Origin: Bacillota bacterium
Lineage (GTDB): Bacteria > Bacillota > Bacilli > Paenibacillales > Paenibacillaceae
DNA length: 7,464 bases
Assembly (NCBI GenBank): GCA_023433615.1
Contig: JAEZCJ010000033.1
Coordinates: 1 to 7,464 of the forward strand
Direction: 5' to 3'
The notes under the pieces are model-generated. The model was not told the origin of the DNA. It made no database searches and was given only the letters and a program-made list of their open reading frames with translations. Below are positions 1-5,313 of this stretch, piece after piece. The first letter of the stretch is position 1. Every line of letters begins with the position of its first letter. The position numbers were made by a program, and so were the translations under genes.

Positions 1-590
1 ACAGCGTCTATGCCGTGGCGCGCAATACGGTGAGCTTCGAAGATATGGGTAAGCATTGGGGCAAGCCGTATATCGAGCTAGCGGCGGCGAAGGGACTGAT
101 AGAAGGCGTCGGCGGAGATCGGTTTGAACCGAACCAATCGATCACGAGAGCGGAATTTACAGCCATGTTGATTCGAGTGCTGGGCTATGGCCGATCAACG
201 GACACTTCCTCACCCTATAGAGATGTCCAGACCGGTTCATGGTACTTCGATATCGTCGTACAGGCGACGGAACTTGGACTTCTGGACTTTGCAGGAGGCA
301 GCAGCTTCAAGCCCGACCAGACGCTGACCCGCGAAGAGATGGCTAGTATGCTGGCAGCGTTAATCGCGCTGGAAGAGCTGCCAATGAGCAAGGAAGCGGT
401 CAGCTTGGACGGGTACAAGGACGTTGGGAACATAGACTCGGCCTATCTGGAGGACGTGCAGACAATCGTCACGCTGAACATCATGACCGGCATTGGCTCG
501 GATGTATTCAGCCCTACGGGCGAATCGACACGCGCGCAAGCGGGAGTCGTGCTCGTTAGAACGCTGACAGCACTCGGGATGATGGATTGA
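1..590 (+). CDS. SLH-domain surface protein, C-terminal part (5' end outside window)
   Basis: The frame is open from the first bases and ends at TGA 588-590; about 195 residues are visible. The GTG at 15 is in frame but has no reason to be the start, because coding continues upstream (SVYAV before it). Three consecutive S-layer homology repeats are visible, beginning near 36 (FEDMGKHW), 216 (YRDVQTGSWY) and 414 (YKDVGNIDSAY). The first two carry the usual ITRAEF and LTREEM motifs; the third has a weaker STRAQA form. Triple SLH modules bind pyruvylated secondary cell-wall polymer and anchor exported proteins to the envelope of Bacillales. Their place at the extreme C-terminus fits a large exported enzyme or adhesin whose functional domains lie upstream of the window. 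The family call is sure; the function of the whole protein cannot be told from here. Confidence 0.93.
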   Translation, partial: SVYAVARNTVSFEDMGKHWGKPYIELAAAKGLIEGVGGDRFEPNQSITRAEFTAMLIRVLGYGRSTDTSSPYRDVQTGSWYFDIVVQATELGLLDFAGGSSFKPDQTLTREEMASMLAALIALEELPMSKEAVSLDGYKDVGNIDSAYLEDVQTIVTLNIMTGIGSDVFSPTGESTRAQAGVVLVRTLTALGMMD

Positions 591-609
591 ATCATAGCTT
601 AGCACGCGA

Positions 610-635
610 AAGAACCGTCCGGGTGGACGGTTCTT
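610..635. terminator. Intrinsic terminator, probably bidirectional
   Basis: Perfect 11-bp stem (610-620 with 625-635, left arm AAGAACCGTCC) around a GGGT loop, 19 bases after the SLH-protein stop and followed by TTCTTCTTAC-type T-rich sequence. It lies between two convergent genes and can also terminate minus-strand transcripts of the crystallin-like gene, although the U-tract is interrupted in both directions. Confidence 0.8.
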
Positions 636-651
636 CTTACGTTGGACACGA

Positions 652-684
652 AACAACCGGATGGAAATAGCCCCTCCGATTGTT
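652..684 (-). terminator. Possible minus-strand hairpin after the crystallin-like gene
   Basis: Inverted repeat of 10 bp (652-661 with 675-684) with a 13-base loop, 8 bases past the stop of the minus-strand gene. On the minus strand all pairs form, one of them a G-U; on the plus strand that position is a C-A mismatch. This favours action on the minus-strand transcript. The U-tract is short, so this is weaker than the 610-635 hairpin downstream. Confidence 0.35.
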
Positions 685-692
685 GTGGGAAA

Positions 693-1061
693 TTAGATGG
701 TTCTATACCCCGATGGCAAATTGCCTGTTCGGCGAATTTCCCGAATCTGGGCAAGCGTCAGCCGCGAACGGGAGATGATTAAGGAGTCGGGCTCTTCTCC
801 TCGAATGATATCGTCTAGATCGCGAAGGTTCGTCGTTCCTCGGAACACGCGGAAGTTCCCCCTGAAGTTCGTGCGGTCGAACAGGACCAGCGTCGCATTC
901 GAGCTTGGCGAGTAGAAGCGCAGACTCTCGATATCGTCGTAGCGCCGTTCCAAATTCCGAATGCCTACGTTGCCGCGCCACACGAATCTACGTCCCCGAT
1001 AGTTCTCTTCGCTGTAAAGATATAGGCGAGGATATACCACTTGCGAAATCGTTGCGATCAA
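693..1061 (-). CDS. Small beta/gamma-crystallin-fold protein, likely calcium binding
   Basis: Protein of 122 residues if begun at TTG 1061-1059. The open frame can be extended to an ATG at 1091, but that would place a near-perfect SD (AAGGAGGTGA, 1078-1069) inside the coding sequence. That SD sits 7 bases before the TTG, so I prefer TTG. Two Greek-key motifs of the [FY]-x6-G type are visible: Y16 to G23 and F61 to G68. Each is followed by an acidic Ca-site-like loop, DDIES at 42-46 and EEPDS at 89-93. Together they form one beta/gamma-crystallin domain at about residues 13-97. A basic tail follows (LTLAQIREIRRTG). There is no signal peptide. Known relatives include Myxococcus protein S and other microbial stress or spore-coat crystallins. 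The gene converges on the SLH gene and diverges from the xylanase. The fold call is good; the role is unknown. Confidence 0.75.
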   Translation of the reverse strand: MIATISQVVYPRLYLYSEENYRGRRFVWRGNVGIRNLERRYDDIESLRFYSPSSNATLVLFDRTNFRGNFRVFRGTTNLRDLDDIIRGEEPDSLIISRSRLTLAQIREIRRTGNLPSGYRTI

Positions 1062-1068
1062 TGTGACT

Positions 1069-1078
1069 TCACCTCCTT
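1069..1078 (-). promoter_or_regulatory. Strong SD that sets the TTG start of the crystallin-like gene
   Basis: AAGGAGGTGA on the minus strand is complementary to the 3' end of 16S rRNA and lies 7 bases upstream of TTG 1061-1059. No comparable SD precedes the ATG at 1091. This argues for the shorter protein. Confidence 0.75.
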
Positions 1079-1089
1079 CTGACCGATTC

Positions 1090-1095
1090 ATTATA
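1090..1095 (-). promoter_or_regulatory. Possible -10 box for the crystallin-like gene
   Basis: A perfect TATAAT lies on the minus strand just upstream of the SD, but there is no good -35 at 16-18 bases. If used, transcription would begin about 5 bases before the SD. A sporulation-sigma -10 (CATA-N3-TA) is matched with one mismatch, but no convincing -35 accompanies it. Sigma specificity is undecided. Confidence 0.3.
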
Positions 1096-1203
1096 TGAAA
1101 GGGAAGGAAGATAGGATTGTGCGATCGTCTCTAATCTTGAATCTATTGCTCGTATAATCGGAGCGATGAAACCCGATAATCCCTCCGACCTCCTAAATTA
1201 GTA

Positions 1204-1223
1204 AGATTATTGGGGGTTAATCT
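1204..1223. repeat. Inverted repeat upstream of the xylanase promoter
   Basis: AGATTA at 1204-1209 and TAATCT at 1218-1223 are exact reverse complements around an 8-base GT-rich centre. They end 12 bases before the proposed -35. The size and position would suit a dimeric regulator, but no known operator is recognised and chance occurrence in AT-rich DNA is possible. Confidence 0.3.
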
Positions 1224-1235
1224 ATAGTTTCTTAA

Positions 1236-1264
1236 TTGTGTTGTATGCGCTTACATTCTATAAT
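1236..1264 (+). promoter_or_regulatory. Sigma-A-type promoter of the xylanase
   Basis: The -10 is a perfect TATAAT (1259-1264). The -35, TTGTGT (1236-1241), keeps only the TTG of the consensus, with an ideal 17-base spacer. Transcription would start near 1271, giving a leader of about 140 bases before the xylanase. The spacer holds a catabolite box. Confidence 0.7.
1242..1255 (+). promoter_or_regulatory. cre (CcpA-binding) box inside the xylanase promoter
   Basis: TGTATGCGCTTACA matches the Bacillus cre consensus TGWNANCGNTNWCA at every defined position but one (T for A at position 5), and is palindromic except at one base pair. It fills the spacer between -35 and -10, a position from which CcpA/HPr-Ser-P binding would block RNA polymerase. 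This predicts glucose repression of the xylanase, as is common for hemicellulase genes in Bacillales. Confidence 0.75.
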
Positions 1265-1271
1265 TTCCCTT

Positions 1272-1283
1272 GAGAGGAGGTGA
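1272..1283 (+). promoter_or_regulatory. Strong SD at the extreme 5' end of the xylanase mRNA (STAB-SD-like)
   Basis: GAGAGGAGGTGA lies within about the first dozen bases of the predicted transcript and nearly perfectly matches the anti-SD. It is 7 bases upstream of a tiny ORF, not of the xylanase. Such 5'-terminal SDs (the STAB-SD of Bacillus thuringiensis cry3A) are known to bind 30S subunits and protect the mRNA from 5' decay. That role here is inference. Confidence 0.45.
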
Positions 1284-1290
1284 CAAGCCA

Positions 1291-1317
1291 ATGCTCAAAT
1301 TGCATGACACGGGATAA
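1291..1317 (+). CDS. 8-codon leader ORF before the xylanase
   Basis: ATG 1291 to TAA 1315-1317 encodes MLKLHDTG. It is preceded at 7 bases by the strongest SD in the window (AGGAGGTGA, 1275-1283), so it should be translated if transcribed. Its first four residues, MLKL, equal the start of the xylanase (MLKLNKK) in synonymous codons. It could be a translated leader peptide, a remnant of a duplicated gene start, or an incidental ORF behind an mRNA-stabilising SD. A small GCGG/CCGC hairpin begins right after its stop. Confidence 0.3.
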   Translation: MLKLHDTG

Positions 1318-1411
1318 GCGGAGTACCGCACAATGAATCTATGGACAAGGAGCGTGCAGGCAGCCAACGATTAAGCAAGATCCATTAACCCAAATTATTA
1401 GGAGGTAGATG

Positions 1412-2047
1412 ATGTTGAAGTTGAACAAAAAAATATGGACGGTGTTCCTCGCGGTGACCATGTGCTTCAGCTTGTTCGCGGCAACCTCAAGCGCGGCGAC
1501 GAACTATTGGCAGAACTGGACAGACGGCGGCGGCACTGTCAATGCATACAACGGCTCCGGCGGCAACTACAGCGTCAACTGGTATAACACCGGCAATTTC
1601 GTTGTCGGCAAAGGCTGGACGACCGGTTCCCCGGACCGGGTAATCGGCTATAATGCCGGCGTCTGGGCACCGTCGGGCAACGGCTATCTGACACTTTACG
1701 GGTGGACCAGGAATTCGCTCATCGAGTACTATGTCGTCGACAGCTGGGGCACTTATCGCCCTACCGGCAGCTATAAAGGCACCGTATACAGCGACGGCGG
1801 CAACTACGACATCTATACGACGATGCGTTACAACGCGCCTTCCATCGACGGCACGCAGACGTTCCAGCAGTTCTGGAGTGTCAGACAATCGAAGAGACCT
1901 ACGGGCAGCAACGTTTCGATTACGTTCAGGAATCACGTGAATGCCTGGGCGAGCAAAGGGATGCACCTCGGGTACAATTGGTCTTACCAAGTGCTGGCGA
2001 CAGAAGGCTATCAGAGCAGCGGCAGCTCGAACGTAACGGTATGGTAA
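1412..2047 (+). CDS. xynA: Secreted endo-1,4-beta-xylanase, glycoside hydrolase family 11
   Basis: Cleaves internal beta-1,4 linkages of xylan outside the cell with retention of configuration. Two ATGs are adjacent; the one at 1412 lies 6 bases after GGAGG (1401-1405), the one at 1409 only 3, so I choose 1412 (211 residues, close to the 213 of Bacillus subtilis XynA). The signal peptide covers residues 1-28 with cleavage after ATSSA. The mature start, ATNYWQNWTDGG, is typical of the family. The catalytic nucleophile is E105 (NSLIEYYVVD) and the acid/base is E198 (LATEGY). The thumb loop PSIDGTQTF is at 143-151. N62 in TGNFVVGKGW is the residue next to the acid/base that is Asn in neutral-pH enzymes and Asp in acid-active ones. 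There is no accessory binding module. The promoter carries a cre box. The gene symbol is by family likeness. Confidence 0.97.
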   Translation: MLKLNKKIWTVFLAVTMCFSLFAATSSAATNYWQNWTDGGGTVNAYNGSGGNYSVNWYNTGNFVVGKGWTTGSPDRVIGYNAGVWAPSGNGYLTLYGWTRNSLIEYYVVDSWGTYRPTGSYKGTVYSDGGNYDIYTTMRYNAPSIDGTQTFQQFWSVRQSKRPTGSNVSITFRNHVNAWASKGMHLGYNWSYQVLATEGYQSSGSSNVTVW

Positions 2048-2073
2048 TCATTCATTGACATTGCAGCTTCGTT

Positions 2074-2104
2074 AAGGCCTGCCGGCTTCATAGCCGGCGG
2101 CCTT
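2074..2104 (+). terminator. Terminator after the xylanase gene
   Basis: GC-rich hairpin 27 bases past the stop: 2074-2087 pairs with 2092-2104 around a TCAT loop, with one bulged T. The T-tract (TTCTTTG) is weak, so some read-through into the following lipoprotein gene is possible. Confidence 0.75.
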
Positions 2105-2161
2105 CTTTGCAGCATGGACAACCTCATCACTAACATCCACAGGGGCGAAGGAGCTCGTACG

Positions 2162-3007
2162 ATGAGAATTCGACTGATGATCCTTATGGCGGCCATTGCG
2201 GTAATGGCCTGTGCTTGTTCGCAAGAGAAGCCGGTATCGGGCGAGAAGGCTGTCATGCCCGCCGACTTCGTATTCGTGGAAGGCGGAACCTACACCAGCT
2301 TCGATGGAACGAATAAGAACCTAGCGGACTTCTATATCAGCAAGCATGAAGTGACGCAGCGAGAGTGGTTCGACATCACGGGAATGAACCCCTCGGTATT
2401 CAAGGGCGATAATCTGCCGGTAGAAACGATCAGCTGGTATGACGCGATCGTATACTGCAACGATAGAAGCATTAGAGAAGGCCTGAAGCCTTACTACAAG
2501 ATCAACACCAAGAAGAAGGATCCGAATAATAAGAGCGAACACGATTCGATCAAGTGGACGGTAACGATTAATAAGGGAGCCGACGGCTACCGATTGCCTA
2601 CGGAAGCGGAGTGGGAATACGCAGCCGGCGGAGGTAAGCTGAGCAAGGGCTATACGTACAGCGGAAGCCATGATGCCGATGAGGTCGCATGGTATTGGAA
2701 GAATGCCGGCGAACAGGTTTTATCGGGCGATTGGAACTGGCCTGCCATCGAGAACAACAAGAATACGACGAAGCCTGTCGGCGATAAGAAGCCCAATGAG
2801 CTAGGACTCTATGATATGTCGGGCAATGTAAGAGAATGGTGTTGGGACTGGTTCGGAGACTCGGATGCGAAGAGCGGCTCTTTCCGGGTCGTGAAGGGCG
2901 GCGGCTGGATGGGCGATGTCAGCAATAACGAGGTCGCCTTCCGGGGGAAATTCGAGGCAAGCGGCTACGGTCCCGATCAAGGGTTTCGGCTGGTTCGCGG
3001 CGGTTAG
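2162..3007 (+). CDS. Lipoprotein with FGE/SUMF1-like (C-type-lectin fold) domain, catalytic cysteines absent
   Basis: The start at ATG 2162 is preferred over ATG 2114: AAGGAG (2148-2153) is 8 bases upstream, and the protein then begins with a lipoprotein signal (MRIRLMILMAAIAVMACACS). The lipidated Cys is C17 or C19. The rest of the 281 residues is a formylglycine-generating-enzyme-type domain, marked by VEGGTY (39-44), EVTQREWFDITG (63-74), LPVETISWYDAIVYCN (85-100), YRLPTEAEWEYAAGG (143-157), LGLYDMSGNVREWCWDWF (214-231) and GFRLVR (274-279). In true FGE the segment after GG[SG]W-[LM] carries two copper-binding cysteines. Here it reads MGDVSNN (250-256), with G and N at those places, so sulfatase activation is unlikely. 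A structural or ligand-binding role on the membrane surface is more plausible. No clear promoter lies in the 57 bases after the xylanase terminator, so read-through may express it. Confidence 0.88.
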   Translation: MRIRLMILMAAIAVMACACSQEKPVSGEKAVMPADFVFVEGGTYTSFDGTNKNLADFYISKHEVTQREWFDITGMNPSVFKGDNLPVETISWYDAIVYCNDRSIREGLKPYYKINTKKKDPNNKSEHDSIKWTVTINKGADGYRLPTEAEWEYAAGGGKLSKGYTYSGSHDADEVAWYWKNAGEQVLSGDWNWPAIENNKNTTKPVGDKKPNELGLYDMSGNVREWCWDWFGDSDAKSGSFRVVKGGGWMGDVSNNEVAFRGKFEASGYGPDQGFRLVRGG

Positions 3008-3022
3008 GCAAGGTGAAGGAGT

Positions 3023-3049
3023 AAGCGGCCATTCGGCCGCTTTTTTTAT
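3023..3049 (+). terminator. Intrinsic terminator after the FGE-like lipoprotein
   Basis: Perfect 8-bp stem AAGCGGCC / GGCCGCTT (3023-3030 with 3035-3042) with an ATTC loop, running directly into seven T (3041-3047) and then ATT. It separates this gene from the collar-protein operon. Confidence 0.93.
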
Positions 3050-3110
3050 TTCATTCAAGCAATAGTTGTTGAATTCTGCAAGAAATACATGAATAAAGTC
3101 GCGTTTTGGT

Positions 3111-3140
3111 TTGACGCTGGCTTCCAAACTATGGTATGAA
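3111..3140 (+). promoter_or_regulatory. Promoter of the GNAT / tail-collar operon
   Basis: TTGACG at 3111-3116 (5 of 6 to the sigma-A -35), then an 18-base spacer, then TATGAA at 3135-3140 (4 of 6) preceded by TGG, an extended -10. The start would fall near 3147, giving a leader of about 50 bases. It lies after the upstream terminator and is the only convincing promoter before the four-gene cluster. Confidence 0.55.
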
Positions 3141-3154
3141 GGAAGTGGGTCATT

Positions 3155-3179
3155 TTTACTAGGATACCTTATTTACTAG
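3155..3179 (+). repeat. Direct repeat TTTACTAG in the operon leader
   Basis: TTTACTAG occurs at 3155-3162 and 3172-3179, 17 bases start to start, just downstream of the predicted transcription start. It could be a regulator site below the promoter or chance. No known binding motif is recognised. Confidence 0.3.
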
Positions 3180-3197
3180 ATTATGGGGTGTTGACCG

Positions 3198-3683
3198 GTG
3201 GCAGCGACATGGGAACTGAGAGCATCGATGCCGGAGGATGAGTTGTTCCTGTTCGGGCTGTACGCAGCATCCAGACAAGACGAAGTCGCAGCCTGGGGAT
3301 GGAACGAAGCGCAATCCGAGCCGTTCTTGCGCATGCAATGGAGCATGCAGGTTCGCTCCTACGCGATGCAGTATCCCGATGCCGAGAGCCTGATCTTGAC
3401 GCAAGAGGGCGAGCGAATCGGCAGATGTCTCGTGCAGCATGGGGAGGCGCATGACCGAGTGATTGATCTGGCTATATCGCCCGAACAGCGGAACAGAGGG
3501 ATAGGGACATCAGTGCTGCAAGCGCTTCAGCGCGGTGCAGAACGCCGGAAGGTCCCATTGCTCCTATCTGTTAATTACGGGAACCCCGCCCGCCGACTCT
3601 ATGAGCGGCTTGGGTTTCAGCCTATCGGGACGGACGCATCCGGACTGTACCTGTCGATGCGCTGGACCGGTAGGGATATCTGA
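3198..3683 (+). CDS. GNAT-family N-acetyltransferase
   Basis: 161 residues. It begins at GTG 3198, the only plausible start: an in-frame TGA at 3192-3194 closes the frame upstream, and GGGGTG (3185-3190) is 7 bases before it. The acetyl-CoA-binding motif A is clear, IDLAISPEQRNRGIG (89-103) with the Q/R-x-x-G-x-G pyrophosphate loop. Motif B is NPARRLYERLGF (129-140), followed by a closing beta strand (SGLYLSMRW). GNAT enzymes transfer an acetyl group from acetyl-CoA to an amine on a small molecule or protein; the substrate cannot be read from the sequence. It has no signal peptide, so it is cytoplasmic. It is first in an apparent operon, 23 bases ahead of three tail-collar proteins. This suggests that it modifies those proteins or something made with them, which is inference. 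Confidence 0.9.
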   Translation: MAATWELRASMPEDELFLFGLYAASRQDEVAAWGWNEAQSEPFLRMQWSMQVRSYAMQYPDAESLILTQEGERIGRCLVQHGEAHDRVIDLAISPEQRNRGIGTSVLQALQRGAERRKVPLLLSVNYGNPARRLYERLGFQPIGTDASGLYLSMRWTGRDI

Positions 3684-3706
3684 TCAATGAAGGGATGGTA
3701 TGGCGG

Positions 3707-4222
3707 ATGAGTGATCAGTACGTTGGCGAGATTCGAATGTTTGCCGGCAATTATGCACCGCAGGGCTGGGCGTTCTGCAATGGAGCGCTGCTGCCTATTA
3801 ACGGCAACGATGCGTTGTACTCCGTGCTTGGAACAACGTATGGCGGCGATGGACGGACAAATTTTGCGCTTCCGGATCTGCGAGGCAGAATTCCGATTAG
3901 CAGAGGCACGCTGGAGGGAACGTCCTACGGATTAGGGAGTATGGGCGGCACGGAGAAGGTGACGCTTGAGGAAAGTCAATTGCCCGCGCATACCCACATT
4001 GCGAAAGCGGGAACCGCTGCGCCGGTGAGCAGCCCGGCTAACGCCTACTGGGGCAAGACTACGGGAATCGCTAACTACTTGGCGGGCGGAACGCCTAATG
4101 TGCAGATGAGTCAGAGTCTCATATCGGTAGAAGGCGGCAATCAGGCGCATGACAACGTCATGCCGAGCTTCGCCGTGAGTTTCATCATTGCATTGAACGG
4201 AATCTATCCTACCCCTCAATAA
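3707..4222 (+). CDS. Phage tail-collar-domain protein (MdpB-like), copy 1
   Basis: 171 residues from ATG 3707. An ATG at 3695 is in frame, but the family begins at this M-x-x-x-YVGEIR block, and AGGGATGG (3691-3698) is 8 bases upstream, so I chose 3707. The collar domain is at about 5-65: GEIRMFAGNYAPQGWAFCNG (7-26), then YGGDGRTNFALPDLRGR (45-61). A PAHTH motif (93-97) and the usual C-terminal block MPSFAVSFIIALNGIYP follow. In T4 gp12, an HxH pair in the collar-type receptor-binding domain coordinates zinc at the trimer axis; H95 and H97 may correspond, which is inference. There is no signal peptide and no fibre shaft. Stand-alone proteins of this kind are annotated as tail fibre or microcystin-dependent proteins in many bacteria, without settled function. 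It is the second gene of the operon. Confidence 0.9.
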   Translation: MSDQYVGEIRMFAGNYAPQGWAFCNGALLPINGNDALYSVLGTTYGGDGRTNFALPDLRGRIPISRGTLEGTSYGLGSMGGTEKVTLEESQLPAHTHIAKAGTAAPVSSPANAYWGKTTGIANYLAGGTPNVQMSQSLISVEGGNQAHDNVMPSFAVSFIIALNGIYPTPQ

Positions 4223-4249
4223 TTCGGACCTATAAGGAGGAGCTATCGA

Positions 4250-4750
4250 ATGGCAGAACCGTTTCTCGGAGAGATCAGGTCGTTTGCTTTCGGCGTCGTA
4301 CCGGCGGGTTGGGCGGCATGTAACGGCCAACTGCTGCAGGTTAATCAGAACCAAGCGCTATTTACGCTATTAGGCAACACGTACGGAGGCGACGGCAAGA
4401 CGAATTTTGCTTTGCCGAATTTACAAGGAAGAACGCCTGTGCACGTAGGTTCGAATATACAACTTGGCCAATCGCAGGGAGAACAGACACACGCGTTAAC
4501 CGTGAACGAGATGCCGGCACATACGCATACGGCATCGGCGAGCACGGGAGCGGCGAACAAGCCGTCGCCATTGGGAAATGTTTGGGCCATTCCGGCGAAC
4601 CGTGATATTTACGCTTCCGAGGCCGCCGTTACGATGAGCCCGAATGCGATTGCGACTGCCGGGGCCAGTCAGCCACATAGCAATATGCAGCCCTATACGA
4701 CGCTATCTTACTGTATCGCGATTCAGGGGATTTTCCCACCGCACCCTTAA
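4250..4750 (+). CDS. Phage tail-collar-domain protein (MdpB-like), copy 2
   Basis: 166 residues. ATG 4250 has TAAGGAGG (4233-4240) 9 bases upstream and lies 27 bases after copy 1. It is the same single-domain family: FLGEIRSFAFGVVPAGWAAC (5-24), YGGDGKTNFALPNLQGR (45-61), MPAHTHT (88-94), and the C-terminal block NMQPYTTLSYCIAIQGIFPP (145-164). It differs from its neighbours in lacking the FAG-x-YAP wording (FAFGVVPAG instead) and in having a shorter middle insert. It is clearly a paralogue but well diverged, so the triplication is old rather than a recent tandem duplication. It has no export signal. It is probably co-translated with the flanking copies, perhaps as a hetero-oligomer, since T4-type collar domains act as trimers; that is inference. 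Confidence 0.92.
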   Translation: MAEPFLGEIRSFAFGVVPAGWAACNGQLLQVNQNQALFTLLGNTYGGDGKTNFALPNLQGRTPVHVGSNIQLGQSQGEQTHALTVNEMPAHTHTASASTGAANKPSPLGNVWAIPANRDIYASEAAVTMSPNAIATAGASQPHSNMQPYTTLSYCIAIQGIFPPHP

Positions 4751-4766
4751 TAAGGAGGCTTCACTA

Positions 4767-5303
4767 ATGGATCCATATGTTGGCGAAATTCGCTTGTTTG
4801 CCGGTAAGTATGCGCCTGTAGGCTGGTTATTCTGCAACGGCCAGACGCTCCCTGTGCAACAATATACGATATTATATACGATTATTGGAAACATGTATGG
4901 GGGCGACGCTCCCAATAACTTTGCCCTGCCGAATATGCAAGGACAAGCTCCGATGCATCAGGGTGACGGACCGGGCTTAACGCCTCGGAGAATAGGTCAG
5001 TCGGTCGGAGTAAATACGGTCACGCTCAGCATGGATCAAATACCGGCACACTCGCATTCGGCGCAAGGCTCTAGCGTTGTTGCCGACGGGGTAGACGATC
5101 CAACCAACGGAATCTGGTGTTCGGAGCCGACTCCTCCTAACAGACCTAAGCCTTATACCGATAGTACCGCCAATCTAGTATCGATGAATCCTCTCGCATT
5201 GAATGCGCAGGGCGGCAACGCTCCGCACAATAACATGCAGCCTTATCTAGGATTGAACTTTATCATTTGTTATGAAGGCGTATACCCCCCTAAGAGCGGT
5301 TGA
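4767..5303 (+). CDS. Phage tail-collar-domain protein (MdpB-like), copy 3
   Basis: 178 residues from ATG 4767. It is preceded at 8 bases by TAAGGAGG (4751-4758), which starts right after the stop of copy 2. The frame stays open further upstream to 4644, but that part overlaps copy 2 out of frame and is not used. Collar features are PYVGEIRLFAGKYAPVGWLF (3-22), YGGDAPNNFALPNMQGQAP (44-62), IPAHSHS (92-98) and C-terminal NNMQPYLGLNFIICYEGVYP (155-174). It has three cysteines (C23, C118, C168), more than copies 1 and 2, and a proline-rich middle insert (about 119-130). The usual RGR after the FALP block has become QGQ. It is last in the operon, with a hairpin terminator 10 bases after its stop. 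Confidence 0.92.
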   Translation: MDPYVGEIRLFAGKYAPVGWLFCNGQTLPVQQYTILYTIIGNMYGGDAPNNFALPNMQGQAPMHQGDGPGLTPRRIGQSVGVNTVTLSMDQIPAHSHSAQGSSVVADGVDDPTNGIWCSEPTPPNRPKPYTDSTANLVSMNPLALNAQGGNAPHNNMQPYLGLNFIICYEGVYPPKSG

Positions 5304-5313
5304 ACGTGAAATC

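Larger units (their letters stand above)
1062..1408. other. Intergenic regulatory region between crystallin-like gene and xylanase
   Basis: 347 bases with no protein gene of normal size. From left to right it holds the minus-strand SD and possible -10, an AT-rich stretch, an AGATTA-N8-TAATCT inverted repeat (1204-1223), the xylanase promoter with embedded cre box (1236-1264), a strong SD with an 8-codon ORF (1272-1317), and a short GCGG/CCGC hairpin (1318-1329). A leader of about 90 further bases then runs to the xylanase SD. I see no riboswitch or tRNA-like fold. Confidence 0.7.

Noticed and set aside
697..915. 72-residue plus-strand ORF opposite the crystallin-like gene
   Set aside because: Antisense shadow of the supported minus-strand gene, with no SD before its ATG.
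1062..1091. ATG 1091 as start of the crystallin-like protein
   Set aside because: The added ten codons contain the near-perfect SD for TTG 1061, and no SD precedes the ATG.
1087..1120. Sporulation sigma-K or sigma-E promoter for the crystallin-like gene
   Set aside because: The CATA-N3-TA box fits with one mismatch, but no matching -35 lies at the right distance, so the assignment is not supportable.
1333..1374. 13-codon ORF MNLWTRSVQAAND in the xylanase leader
   Set aside because: No SD at a useful distance and no features; probably incidental.
1487..1990. 167-residue minus-strand open frame inside the xylanase
   Set aside because: It is the antisense of a well-supported GH11 gene, has an Arg/Val/Ala-rich composition typical of shadow frames in GC-rich DNA, and has no SD.
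2162..3007. Functional sulfatase-activating formylglycine-generating enzyme
   Set aside because: The catalytic cysteine pair is replaced by G and N, and no sulfatase gene is nearby.
4644..4766. N-terminal extension of collar protein 3 to an upstream ATG
   Set aside because: It overlaps collar gene 2 out of frame, while ATG 4767 has TAAGGAGG at 8 bases and starts at the conserved family N-terminus.
3707..5303. Prophage or tailocin remnant
   Set aside because: Only isolated collar-domain proteins are present, each with no shaft. No other phage structural, lysis or integration genes lie in the window, and the flanks are secreted or surface proteins.
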